A stretch of 64,000 bases of DNA, taken from the NCBI GenBank assembly GCA_021029095.1, contig JAJOHG010000028.1, forward strand, positions 186,001 to 250,000, written 5' to 3'. Each line of letters starts with the position of its first letter. Within the stretch, counting starts at the first letter, position 1. This DNA comes from Phellopilus nigrolimitatus (taxonomy: Eukaryota > Basidiomycota > Agaricomycetes > Hymenochaetales > Hymenochaetaceae). The notes beneath the pieces were generated by a model. It worked only from the letters and a program-made list of their open reading frames with translations, searched no databases and was not told the DNA's origin. The translations under genes were made by a program, and so were the position numbers. Of the stretch, positions 10,560 through 20,827 are shown one piece after another.

Positions 10560-12079
10560 ATGGTAAGTTTCTGAGTGCTCTTTTGATCAAGTATCTGAAG
10601 ACTTGCAACAGTACGCGGATTTAGATGAGCTTGTGCTGTCAGGCAAGCTCTTCAGTGGTGGCTCGCGCTCCTCCTCACCTGCCCGTTCGCCCTCGCCCGA
10701 CCACAATCACAATCGTGAATGGCCAGACAACAAGGATGGCGGAGAGGACTACGAATACTCCTCTGATGCCGAGCGAGATAAGCGCATTACGAAGATTATC
10801 AATGCTGCACCCCAGGATGCACCGGAGGGGTCAATTGGGATGGGCCCAGGACGCACGGGCGTGAAGGGTGTCATTCGCGACCGCGCAGAGGCGCAAGCGC
10901 GTGCCCGCGAGCGACGCACGCAGGAAATCGCAGACTTGAACCGTCGTATGGAAAAGGCGAGTCTGGGAGGGAAGACGTTCCTCGAAGAAGAGAAGGAGAA
11001 GGAATGGGAGCGCATGATGCTCGAGGGCATTCCCAAGGATGTTCAAATGGAAAAGGATACTGCTCGCAGCATGACTGGGAAGGGCAGGGGCCGCTTTGGT
11101 CACCTCCGGGAAGTGAGCGTGAAGAACTTCGTATCAGCTGTTGAGAAGGAGGCGAGGGATGTGTGGGTAGTCGTGCATCTATACGATTCGGTGAGTTGTA
11201 TCTCTTGGTTCCGATGAACCCGTGAGATCAGACGCAAGTTGGTTTGATGATAACAATCTCCCGAAGAAACCATAGTTCTCCTGATGGAGGCGCAAGGTTT
11301 ACTTGTCGGTTTGGCTTAGAACGTGAATTGTTGTGCGGGGGTCTCTTCGGGAGAGCGTTCTTCTGCTCCACGCGATCGGACCCAAAGTGTTTGCATGCCT
11401 TACTGATATATTATTCAATCTATCTAGTCACTAAATCGCTGCTATGCCCTCGACACCGACCTGTCTCATCTTGCACGGCTCAACCCTGATGTAAAATTCC
11501 TGCACGCGCGCGCTTCCTCGCTCGGCTTCGCTTCCTCTACCAGACCCAGCCGGTCGCATCTGTGTCCTGCCGGGCTTTCCGTCAGCCGGCGTATCACGGA
11601 GGAAGATGAAGACGACCCCTATGCGTACGAGGACGGAGAGGACATCGCCGATGCCGCCGATTCGGACGAAGATGGCGAGCACAGAAAGAATGAGGCGGAC
11701 GTCGACTTGGACATGCTTCCCACGCTTCTTGTGTACCGCGACGGCGACCTCGAGTACAACTGGGTACGCGTCGACTGGGAGGCTGGGCATGCCGGTGTCG
11801 AGGAATTGCTTCTAAAGTGCGTCATCACGATTATATTCAGAAATTTCTTTAGCGCTTGTCTTCCTTCTCTACCGTGAATTCCGGCCGTGTTCTGCATTTT
11901 TCTCTCACATTGGATTACATTATATCCTTCTTTGACTACACGTTTTTTTCATTCGACGTCTTCGCTGACTCCGTCGTTCCAGACACCGAATTCTGAAGAG
12001 CTCGGGGCCGGGTCCCGGGAACTGCGGCCTCCCATCTGACGACGAAGACTTGTGGGAGTCGGACGAGGACGCGTCGTAG
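10560..12079 (+). CDS. Phosducin-like protein
   Basis: Phosducin-like proteins are cytosolic, thioredoxin-fold co-chaperones that bind G-beta-gamma or assist the CCT chaperonin. Exons: 10560-10562 (only the ATG), 10612-11190, 11428-11816 and 11983-12079, total 355 aa. Evidence: LDELVLSGKLF at the N-terminus, an acidic Ser/Pro-rich segment, the phosducin signature GPGRTGVKGVIRD near residue 85, a charged helix (RARERRTQEIADLNRRMEKA), then the thioredoxin-like half with VWVVVHLYDS, RCYALDTDLSHLARL, VKFLHARASSLGFAS and LPTLLVYRDGDL. The C-terminus is acidic (DDEDLWESDED). The 237-nt intron 2 is long for this locus. The start is inferred: a 49-nt GT-AG intron directly after an ATG gives the correct frame, whereas the other nearby ATGs need a 38-nt intron or fail. 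Confidence 0.85.
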
Positions 12080-12519
12080 CAGGCCATTTATAGGTCGTAG
12101 CCAGCCCCGTACCCTGATCTTCCTTACATCGCGCACTTCCGTGACGCCTTATAATATCATACTTTCTCGTACCCCGGACTTCCGACGTGTTCTGTTTGGC
12201 ATCATGTAAGCCCCTCGGTAGCGCGAAGCCTCGGTCCACCGACGGCAGCGGAACCTTACCTCGCCCTCCCTGTTCTTCTTCCCTTTCCTTTCTACTGCTG
12301 TGTTCGTCTGCTGTTCATAGTCCACGGGCTGCGTCAGACACTCGTGATGCCTCCGCTGTCCTCCGTCGAAGACTTCAAAGTTCGCAGGCTCCGGCCTTCA
12401 AGTATGCATCCGGTACAAGTCGACGTATGTACTGTACTGCACGATCACACTTAGCGGAGACCATAAAAGTCACCGCCTGGTGATACATACTGAAATGTGC
12501 GTGCAAATGAATGATGAAG
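12080..12519. other. Intergenic region interrupted by the transposon
   Basis: 3' flank of the phosducin-like gene. It continues on the other side of the inserted element at 21269. No gene is seen. Confidence 0.5.
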
Positions 12520-12527
12520 CACGGGGC
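12520..12527. repeat. Target site duplication, left copy
   Basis: CACGGGGC directly outside the left terminal repeat; the identical octamer follows the right terminal repeat at 21261-21268. An 8-bp duplication is what is described for Zisupton/KDZ and hAT-like elements. Confidence 0.9.
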
Positions 12528-12960
12528 CACCTGTGACCCTACGCTTACACTATCTAACTAGACGCGTGTACGGGTGGGTCACACGCCTCTAGTTAGCTGC
12601 CATAGCGCCTATTTCCCTCTCCTGTGAATAATACTGTAGAATAATTGCTGAGCTTAGTACTGTGCTGACGTTGCCTGAGGGTTGCCGGCGGAGACCGGCT
12701 ACTCGCCATCGCCGATGGCCGCGTCACCACGCGTGGATCACCGGCGCTGCCCGCGCCGGTGATCCACGCGACTTCTTGTCGCGATCAGCATGCACCGCCG
12801 GCTTGCCCCGCCACCCGCGACACCGAGATAGTCGTGCTCATCGTGCCGCACGATGAGCACGACTATCTCACTCAATTCTCCACCGTTTCCCTTCGTTTTT
12901 TTTGCACTGTATGTAGATTTTAGAGTAGATCTCAGACTAAATAAATAAATTTTCATGTGC
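12528..12960 (+). repeat. Left terminal inverted repeat, 433 bp
   Basis: Begins CACCTGTGACCC and is the reverse complement of 20828-21260 with no mismatch that I can find. Three hairpins lie inside: 12554-12569/12581-12596 (16-bp arms, one mismatch), 12730-12747/12753-12770 (18-bp arms, 5-nt loop) and 12825-12845/12849-12869 (21-bp arms, 3-nt loop). Open frames inside are by-products of the repeat, not genes. Confidence 0.93.
12825..12869. repeat. 21-bp perfect hairpin within the left TIR
   Basis: Arms 12825-12845 and 12849-12869 around a CCG loop; the mirror copy in the right TIR is at about 20919-20963. It could be a transposase-binding subterminal site, which is inference. Confidence 0.8.
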
Positions 12961-13126
12961 ATTGCATAAATACATTGTTAGTTTCCTTGACAGAATTCAC
13001 CACGGTCATGTGAGCGCGTCTAAATACACCACTTAGGCATACACGCTGTCCGTGTGCGCTGCAGACACGCCGCAATCTTCTTCTGCTGGGCTATATTTCT
13101 GCTGGGCTTTATTCCCCTAGGTCGCA

Positions 13127-16100
13127 ATGCCTCGTATGAATTCAGGCCTGTCTAGGAAAATCGTTTCAAAGGAGATTTCCCGGGACCGACGTGGCTACGC
13201 CAAGCTGAAGACTTCCACACGGACTGCCAGAACGGCAGAACAGGAGCAGGAAGATCTGGTGAAAGTCCGCCAAAGGGAATGGGGGAATCTTGGTGCGCAA
13301 ATGAACGACAGCTCGACACCGATGGACGTCGACATCTTCCTTGGACTAGGCGAGCAAGAGGGTGCTGGGCAAGCGGAAGGGCTAGACGAATGGATCGAAG
13401 TCAACGAGGATAATGGCGAGTTTACCGAGGCGGACGTCGACAAGATTCTAGGAATACAAACGTGAGTCATGGCAAACTTCGATTCAAAGCCAAGGTTGGG
13501 ACTGAACAACTCGTGACGCAGGTCGGGAAATAGGAACTTCACGTATGAGCGGAATCGAGTACAGCGCCAGAACGAAGACTGGAAGATTTTGATGCCGACC
13601 CTTGTCAAGGCGGTCCTCCTTTATGACCTGAGGGGTCCGCCAGATGAGGCGCATGCTGTCGGGCGGCATGCCCCTGTTCTCGTAGTAGATATGGAAGGTA
13701 TGTGTTGATTCATATGTACGCCTTCCCAGTGTCATTTTACATTAAAATGCAGGTCGTCGAAAGCTCTCATTCCCACTTATTCAAGACTCCGGCCTCACGG
13801 AAACGCTTGCGCGCCACGGTTATATTGCGACTGCGCCAAACCATCCCAGCCTCGCTTTCTCTGTACGAGTGCTCGAGTACTTCCAGATCCTGAATTCTCG
13901 TTGCGCGTCCCTCAGTATCCAAGCTTTCGTGCACGCCTTGTGCGATTTGCACAAGGTACGTTTTTATTTACCTCTTTCCCCTTCTGAAACTGACATATGA
14001 TCATTTGTACTCAGGAACCTTACGACCGCACAATGAGACGAGCGTTTTCCTCCGCGTACGATGTTCACGTCGAAATAACCCATACGGTCCAAAATCAACT
14101 TGACGGCTTACTCCATAAAACAACTATCTCAAAGTACCAGGACGCGTGTCCAGCTTGCGTCTTTCGGGTAGACAATGAACCTCGCTTGAAATACTCCATG
14201 CTGACGTGCATGGACGGCAACGAATCAATGAAACGTGTCCGTCGGACCAGATTGGTGGACGAGCATACGTCCGTCTGTGTTGAGAGACCTGACGGCCGGG
14301 GGAGAGCTTCCCATATGTTCTTGGAGGCGGAGGAGGTCGATAAATTCAAGGACGAGGTCGCCAATGCGCGAGCAGTGCGAGCGCAAGCGCGAGCTCGTCA
14401 AGGGACTCAAGGGACACGCGAGAGGATGGCACAAACTGCCACGCCGCCCGGCTCGCAGCCAGTGACTTCGCTCGCTTCAGTTCCGACGGCCACACCATTG
14501 TCGACAGCGCAAACTGCTGCTTCAACCGCGCAAGCGTCCGCGTCGTTCGAACGAACGACGCAGACGCTTGCGCGGTCTCCGAGCATACCGCTGAACACCT
14601 TGCCAACACCGACACCGACTCCGTCAAATCAAACTACTGAACCCTTATCGCTTGAAGGCGCAGACGACGCTTCGCCGTGCATTCCCCGATGGAAAAACAT
14701 GTCCGACGACTCAAAAAAGAAAATGTGGGGTATTTTTGATGAGACCGGCATTTTTATTACGACGTGTAGGCACGGGGTAGTCCTCCTCATGTGCGATATG
14801 ATCCAGAGTGGTGAACTGTGAGTTTATATATGTATTTCTCCGTTACATGTCATGCACGTCTGCCAATCAACTCTTTATAGCGGAAAATATCCTCTCGCGA
14901 TGATTGATCGCCTTATAGAAGTATTCGGAAGGGACATACTGGACGCATCCGACATAGGATGTCAATTCTCAACGACAGCGAACAGCAGTGCGCTCGTCGG
15001 CCCAAAAATTCGCCAGAACAATTTTAGGTTTTGCGTCAACGCTTTCCACGGGTACGCGCACTGTCGACAATGTCAACTCCAATGGCATCCGCTTTACACC
15101 GAAGGAGTCGGCCTTGAAGACTTCGAGACGTGCGAACGCGTCTTTTCGGAGTCTAACCGCGTTGCGACCTGCACAAGACATGCGTCGAAATTTCACCGCC
15201 GTCAAGCTCTTCTTCAACACTTTGCAAGATGGAACGCAGACAAAAAAGCTGAGATCAGTAAGTACTCATAGATTCACGTAAAGCACAACTTACGATATAA
15301 CTTATGACAGGTCGTTTCATTTTGAATAACTATCGGCAGGCTCTGCGCAACATTCGCGACATCTCGTCAAACCTGGCCACTACAATGAGTTCTCTCCGGA
15401 TAGAGAACTCGTATACTTTCATTCAGTGGCATGCGGAGGAACTCACGTACTTGCAAAGCCTGCGTAAGCCGCCAGAAGTCGACATACTCGCCATGAATTA
15501 CGTCAAGGCGCTCAAACGCTTGAAGGCTGCAGTGTAAGTCCACACATGCAATTGGTTTGCGGTTTAAAAAACTAAATGCAATTTACCATTTTGTAGTTTG
15601 TCCTATGAGAATACAAAATATAGGTGGATGAACACAGGTGCTGAAACCATCCGCAGCACGTACAGTCGGGAGTCGGCGGCCACAAATTCGATTGAGCGCG
15701 CTCGCGAGAGGGGTTTAGAGACGGTCCTCTTCCACCAGAACTCCGCTGAAGAATACGAAACAAAATTGGGAGTTCAGCAGCGATGGACGGAAGACTCGGC
15801 AGAATGGAAAGCGGCAGATCTCACGCTCGCCGAGCAGGATTATCGACGGGCCCTCGATCATCTCGAGGGCCTCGTCGTCGCACGGCTGTTCGAGCTTTCC
15901 AAAATGGGTCGTGCAGGCACATGTAAGTCGTTAAATTTCATCTAGAATAATGCTATATAATACGTTGATAGGTTGCAATTTGCGCACGCAAATTTCAAAA
16001 AGGCTGAAGGCAAGATCGGGCGCAGTTCGGAATGCAGTAGGCAAGTACAACCGCGCAGCCGCTGCGTTGACGCCCCCCCGGCAGCCTCTTGAAATGAAGG

Positions 16101-16591
16101 TAGTTCTTGATTATGTTTTTCTTGCTGAATTCGACCTTCTCCGAGACAGCCGTCACAACATTCAGGAAAAGCGCTGGGCCCATTCGGCGGAGCGCGAGGC
16201 GGCAATTGCATACTACAAGCTGGAGCGTTCGCGCGAAGAAATCCCTCGTCTCAACACTGAAATCACTCGTCTAATGGCATACATTGTAGATAAGGAAAAG
16301 CGCCTTGCGGACGCTGCAACCATTCTGGAGGAAACGGATCCTGCGCTTGCGTATCAGTTGAGGAAACGTCAAAAATTTGAAGTGGCACTGAATGCGGTAC
16401 ATAGACGGCGTATTTACGAAATAGCTGCTCTCGACGGATTTACAGGTGACAGGCATGCTATTTCCGCCTTCTGCACAGCAGAAGGCGGCATTATTCAGAG
16501 AGGAGATGAGTTGGAGGACGAGGGTGGTGACGGCGACAACATCGATGATAACGTCGAGGCAGCCTTTCAAGTTCTTTCTTTCGGTGACTAG
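13127..16591 (+). CDS. KDZ (Kyakuja-Dileera-Zisupton) transposase
   Basis: Catalyses cut-and-paste transposition of the surrounding element. Eight exons: 13127-13461, 13522-13697, 13753-13955, 14015-14817, 14881-15257, 15311-15533, 15597-15922 and 15972-16591, total 1,020 aa with all junctions in frame. Features in order: a basic N-terminus, a Cys-containing segment (NSRCASLSIQAFVHALCDLHK) before the core, ACPACVF, MDGN (Asp about residue 305), a low-complexity Ala/Thr/Ser/Pro linker, CRHGVVLLMCDMIQSGEL, ASDIGCQF (Asp about 530), AFHGYAHCRQCQLQWHPLY, GLEDFETCERVFS (Glu about 586-591) and TRHASKFHRRQ. The C-terminal region (KRLKARSGAVRNAVGKYN, PPRQPLEMKVVLDYVFLAEF) is typical of Agaricomycete KDZ proteins, ending in an acidic tail. 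The three acidic motifs fit the DDE triad I recall for the family; the assignment is inference. Confidence 0.93.
14525..14576. repeat. 25-bp near-perfect inverted repeat within transposase exon 4
   Basis: Arms 14525-14549 and 14552-14576 differ at one position and are separated by AA. It lies in the low-complexity linker of the transposase, so it is translated (around SASFERTTQTLA). Confidence 0.85.
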
Positions 16592-17214
16592 GTCTTTTTC
16601 TTAAATTAATTATCATTTCCTCGTTATATACAAGAAGTTTCATGTGTCTGTACAAAAGTTGTGTTGTAAAAAGTTTGCAACTTGTGTTTTCGCTATGTAG
16701 ATGTAGCTAGTTTTAAATGATCTGCATTCAACTCGGTGTGCAATCAGAGACAACTCAAAGTGATCGCTCAGACAATTATAAAGAAATCGGGAAAAAACTT
16801 TTTCTTGCTCGTATCATCTTAACATCACAAAAGCCCCTTTGTTCTCCATTGAAAGGTGGACTACCTTTCGGAAAGGCTTGAGGCAAGAACGCGAGATACT
16901 CAAGTTCTTGGTTTCCAGTACATTTAAGAGATACGAGGGTCAAAATTCCTCAGTTTTCTCAATTGGACCCTTTTTACAGATAAATCAAACCAGTATCTCT
17001 AGATACTGGTTTGATTTATCTGTAAAAAGGGTCCAATTGAGAAAAAAAACGCAGCTCTTTCGAATACTACAGAGTGCCACCAGTTCCATATAAGGTAAAT
17101 CTGTGTTTGTATATTTCTTAATTTAGGCAAAGATCAACGTCGTTTGGCTTCAGATACACGTTGATCGTCGTCGATCGTCTGTCCATCTACCATCATTTCA
17201 CTCAGCTTTCTGTC
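16592..17214. other. Spacer between transposase and second gene of the element
   Basis: Holds the 3' region of the transposase gene, a 45-bp palindrome at 16954-17045 and the promoter region of the next gene. Nothing else is seen. Confidence 0.6.
16954..17045. repeat. 45-bp perfect palindrome, 2-nt loop
   Basis: Arms 16954-16998 and 17001-17045 are exact reverse complements around CT. It sits in the intergenic spacer of the transposon. As RNA it would form a long uninterrupted hairpin; as DNA it could form a cruciform. Confidence 0.92.
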
Positions 17215-18833
17215 ATGCCCAACGCTCAGCTGATCCGCTGCTCGTCATGCAATCGGGCTTACAGCCCGAGTCTGCATTGCAAGTCTTGCGGAAGCCCGCC
17301 CATTGACTACGCGACATCCTGTCAAGAATGCTCGAGCCCACTTCCGCCGCCACGGGTCGCAAAATCCTGGGACATCAACCCGGCGGCGTACGAGAAGATG
17401 CAGAAGGAAGCCCAGAAGCAACCAAACGAAAACGATTGGCGTTTCCATCGGCCAGAGCAGGACTGGACGAATGAGCAAAAGGTCATGTTTTTTGACCTGA
17501 TGCTCGCGCACGCCGCGCGTTCCGACGAAGACTTTCAGAAGGCACACAGTACGAAGAAATACTCGAACTACACTCCAAAGAAACCAATGCGCTTGATCCA
17601 CGAGAGGATGGTCGACAAACTCCTCAAAGGTCTTGTAAGTTGCTCATTCGTCATTTACATTATTATGTATTCGCTCGACTCGTTTATAGGTGAATCTAGC
17701 GATGGAAGAAACGGATCGTCATTTCTTCATTATCGACTTCAATCTCGACATGCTCACAAACCTGAAAACGCCAAACCAAGACTCTTCGGTGGCCCTCTGC
17801 GAAGCGTTTTCGACGAGTATCCCCAAGCGCATGCACAAAGAACGGTCCGAAATTGAACGATACTTCGCAGACCTTTTGCCCAAGATGGCGACAACTCTCA
17901 CCGACTTCGCAAATGCAGCAAAGACACGGCGGGAATGGTCCAATGAAATTATGATTGTGAGTTTTCTTTTACTCCGCTTTATTTGTTTTTATGTACTAAT
18001 AATGTTTTGTTTGTCTTTAAAAGTCCAACGCATTCGCTAAACCTAATGTCTCCGATCCACGCGCGTCTCGCGCGTCTCGCGAGGCCATCAATGAAACTCG
18101 TCACGCTCAATCCACGACTGCAAAGGCGTCTCGTCTGAAGGCGTCGGCTTCATCCCCTGCGAAGGCCATGCCTTCGCAGGGGATGCAGCCCGACATTTTT
18201 AACACAGCTACATTTTCTCCAAAAGTCGGCCCGTCACCAGCGTCTACCCCATCACTGTCGTCCGTCTCGTCTGATTCTACGCTCGAAAAAATGCTGGATG
18301 ACTTCGGCTTCGATAAAGGCAGATTTGCCGAGTTTTCACCTGCCCCCGTACCTCGCACTCCGCGACAAACCCGGCTCCAGAATACACCCACGTATGCGAG
18401 CCGCGCGAGCCCGTCATTGCATTCCCAGCCAAGTACACTCGATAGCCCGCATACCCGCACTCGCTATGTGTACGCTTCCCCGCAGCCACCCCCCCAGTAT
18501 AATTTCCAGCCGCCCCCCCAGATTGTTTATCAGCCGCACCCTCAGATGGCTTATCAGCCGCCTCAACAGATGGCTTATCAGCCGCTTCCCCAGCTCGTCT
18601 ATCAGCCGCAACAGCAACCTGCGTATGACTCGTCTGGATACATGGCTTTGCCGCCGCAACACCCTCCACCATGGCCCGCACCTTCACAGTACCATCAAGG
18701 TACGCGTGAAACGAACTATGAGTCGGAGGAGGAAGGGGAGTCGGGGGAGCGGCTTGGCGATGTCAGCGCGCAGTGGGAGCGAGGCAAAGAAGAGAAAGGA
18801 AAGGGGAGGGCTCGCGAGTATAGTGACAACTAG
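17215..18833 (+). CDS. KDZ-element accessory protein with N-terminal Cys cluster
   Basis: Three exons: 17215-17634, 17690-17956 and 18024-18833, total 498 aa. The start is the ATG at 17215. I do not recognise the family. N-terminal residues 9-39 contain three CxxC pairs (CSSC, CKSC, CQEC), a plausible zinc ribbon-like module. Residues about 85-230 look folded and alpha-helical (WTNEQKVMFFDLMLAHAA, MRLIHERMVDKLLKGL, HFFIIDFNLDML). The C-terminal half is Ser/Pro/Gln-rich with tandem YQPxPQMA-type repeats near residues 387-430 and an acidic/basic tail. It lies between the transposase and a third gene in the same element, so it is probably a cargo or a helper of transposition; that role is inferred from position only. 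It has intact GT-AG introns and no stops. Confidence 0.8.
18151..18185. repeat. 16-bp perfect inverted repeat within coding sequence
   Basis: Arms 18151-18166 and 18170-18185 around CAT, inside exon 3 of the accessory gene; translated without disrupting the frame. Confidence 0.85.
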
Positions 18834-19171
18834 GGCTCGAGGAATTCAAGGTTAGTGTCGAAATATCTCCCTTCTAACTGTCTCAACTATGCATCCAACT
18901 GATATTCAAACAGATTTTGTTCAATGTCGACAAGACGCGCACTGACGAGACGTAGTCGGCAGGCTTTATGGACGTTATCTCGATCGAGAATTGGATCTGC
19001 TACTTTCTCTTGTTACTGGTATAGCTGCGTATCATATTCACTATAACTCATGCATTTCTTTCTACAATCTCTCGCTTTTCAGATGTAAATAAGATATTTG
19101 CTGAGCAAGACATCGGTTAACCCATTAATTACTTCATTGTCGCCAATGAATCGTGAGAGCTGCAATTAAGC

Positions 19172-19209
19172 GAAAAAAAGTTGAACGCTGACACGTTCAA
19201 CTTTTTTTC
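19172..19209. repeat. 16-bp inverted repeat with poly-A/T arm
   Basis: Arms 19172-19187 and 19194-19209 (GTTGAACG core flanked by A7/T7) around CTGACA. It resembles a bidirectional intrinsic terminator in form, but fungi do not use such terminators, so it is listed only as a repeat. Confidence 0.8.
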
Positions 19210-19229
19210 TCTGTTACTACCGCCGTCTA

Positions 19230-19230
<1 letters not shown>

Positions 19231-19268
<38 letters not shown>
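19231..19268. repeat. TGTC microsatellite
   Basis: About seven TGTC units followed by two TATC units, directly upstream of the third gene of the transposon. Confidence 0.85.
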
Positions 19269-19325
19269 GCTGTCTATTCATTCGTCCACCGTCTCATTCG
19301 ATGCGCGCTGCTTCGGGATTCCGGC

Positions 19326-20657
19326 ATGAAACACAATTTTAGAGTTTATGTGAACCGCGCGACGCAGCGCCTCATGAAAGAGCGGAGACGTCGGCGTGCC
19401 AACAATCTCAGTGCAGTCCAGAGGCATGAAGCTGCGAAAAGGAGTGCGGAGAAGGCATCGACGGTCCAGAGAGTGTGCGAGAGATACTGGGATTTGGCAG
19501 AGAATTATGTCGAGGAACTCGTGAGATTAGGGATGAAGGAGCCGGCTGCCCGAAGGCGTCTCCAACGTTTATCGGGATATGGCTTCCGCCGAAAGCCAAA
19601 CGCTTACAACGCGTTCATTCACATCAAGAGTTTGGAAATTAACCCGGGTACGTTATCATTATTCCTCTTCATGCACTTCCCCCCCTGACAAGTCAAATAG
19701 ATCTCCCAGAGGGAGATAAACATCGTCTTGCTGATCTACAACAACTCGCTCAATCAATGGATTGGGCCACGTTCTCCCGGGACAGACGGAACCGCGAAGA
19801 GATCGAAAGTATGAAAGCCGCTGTCCTTCAGTACCGTCAGACGAAGGTAAAAGGCGTCCGAAGCCAGCGTAAAGCGCAGGCCAAAGACGTAAGCTTGACA
19901 TTGTCACGGATCGATTCTGAGGTACGTCTTTTCTTTTCTTTTTTGATATGTTGTTTGCTAAGTGGATCTGCTTTTTAGCTTTCTGAACTCGCCGCTCGAT
20001 CTGATGTCTCGAACCTGCGCGTGACTGTCCGGCAGAAACCCAGTCAAACGGTCTTCCCGAATGCTTGCGGAGACCCCGTCATGAAACAGTTCGTTCAGGT
20101 CTGCTTAGGTCTAACCTGGGACGACTTTGTCAAGCAACTCGAGGCATACTCCGTCTCGGGCCTCGTGGGTGTCGTGAGTAATGAAAATAAACGTAAAGTT
20201 ATGCACAAGAAAAGCATTAGAAACATGATACGTTCCTCACTCCGTAAGTGTTTGATTTCCTAGATAATTACAGCTTTCGATACTAATTAGAATAACAGAT
20301 GAAGCGACAGGTATTTCTGATGTGGAGATGTCATGGAAGAATTACGACAGGGACATCGTCAGTGAACTCGGCGTTGAGCTCGTTGGCTGGCCGGTCCGAC
20401 CCATTGGACCTATCGACAACCTCAACTGCACGACACTAAATGACATTGTCAACGGATTGACCAACGGCTCCATTTATTGGACAACTTCTGGCAAAGAAGC
20501 GCATGCGAACGGCGACGAAGGACCATCGAAGCCGCGCAAATTGCGCAGCGACAAGGGAAAGAAGAGGGGGCCATACGCTAAGAGGGCCGCCGCGCAAACA
20601 GAGATGTCTATGGATGAGGAGAGGGATGAGGAGATGAATGGGGAGAGTGACACGTAG
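19326..20657 (+). CDS. KDZ-element accessory protein with HMG-like segment
   Basis: Four exons: 19326-19647, 19701-19921, 19979-20243 and 20299-20657, total 388 aa. The N-terminus is strongly basic (KERRRRRANN). The segment RRKPNAYNAFIHIKSLEIN followed by LPEGDKHRLADLQQL resembles the first helix of an HMG-like box. Later parts (CLGLTWDDFVKQLEAYSVSG, MSWKNYDRDIVSELGVELVGWP) match, from memory, a large Agaricomycete protein family often found near KDZ transposases. The C-terminus is a basic AT-hook-like tail (KGKKRGPYAKR) and an acidic end. A DNA-binding role is likely from composition, and a role in transposition or element silencing is possible; both are inference. No lesion is visible. Confidence 0.8.
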
Positions 20658-20827
20658 CACTATTTTTTGCTCCCATGTTTTTTCCTTACACTAATCATAT
20701 GTCGTTAATGCTACCTTTGCTTTCGCTGAACCTCTGCCTAACGAGTCGACTATTATCAAGCCTTCATTCTTACATTGTTGTCTGTTGTGCTGGCAGCCTT
20801 ATAACAGTTCTGTAACCTTCATATAGC

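Larger units (their letters stand above)
18834..19325. other. Spacer between second and third genes of the element
   Basis: Contains a 16-bp inverted repeat with poly-A/T arms and a TGTC/TATC microsatellite shortly before the next start codon. No gene is seen. Confidence 0.6.

Noticed and set aside
10379..10562. Upstream ATGs at 10379, 10436 and 10447 as start of the phosducin-like gene
   Set aside because: They join the next exon only with a 38-nt intron (10436 frame) or in the wrong frame (10447); the ATG at 10560 gives a normal 49-nt intron.
12662..12962. Two small open frames repeated identically at 20832-21126
   Set aside because: They lie wholly in the terminal inverted repeats and are duplicated only because the repeats are identical; no protein features.
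17161..17214. Start of the second transposon gene at 17161
   Set aside because: The codon there is TTG; the first in-frame ATG is at 17215.
19172..19209. Intrinsic terminator
   Set aside because: Hairpin plus T-run resembles a bacterial terminator, but the setting is a fungal nuclear genome.
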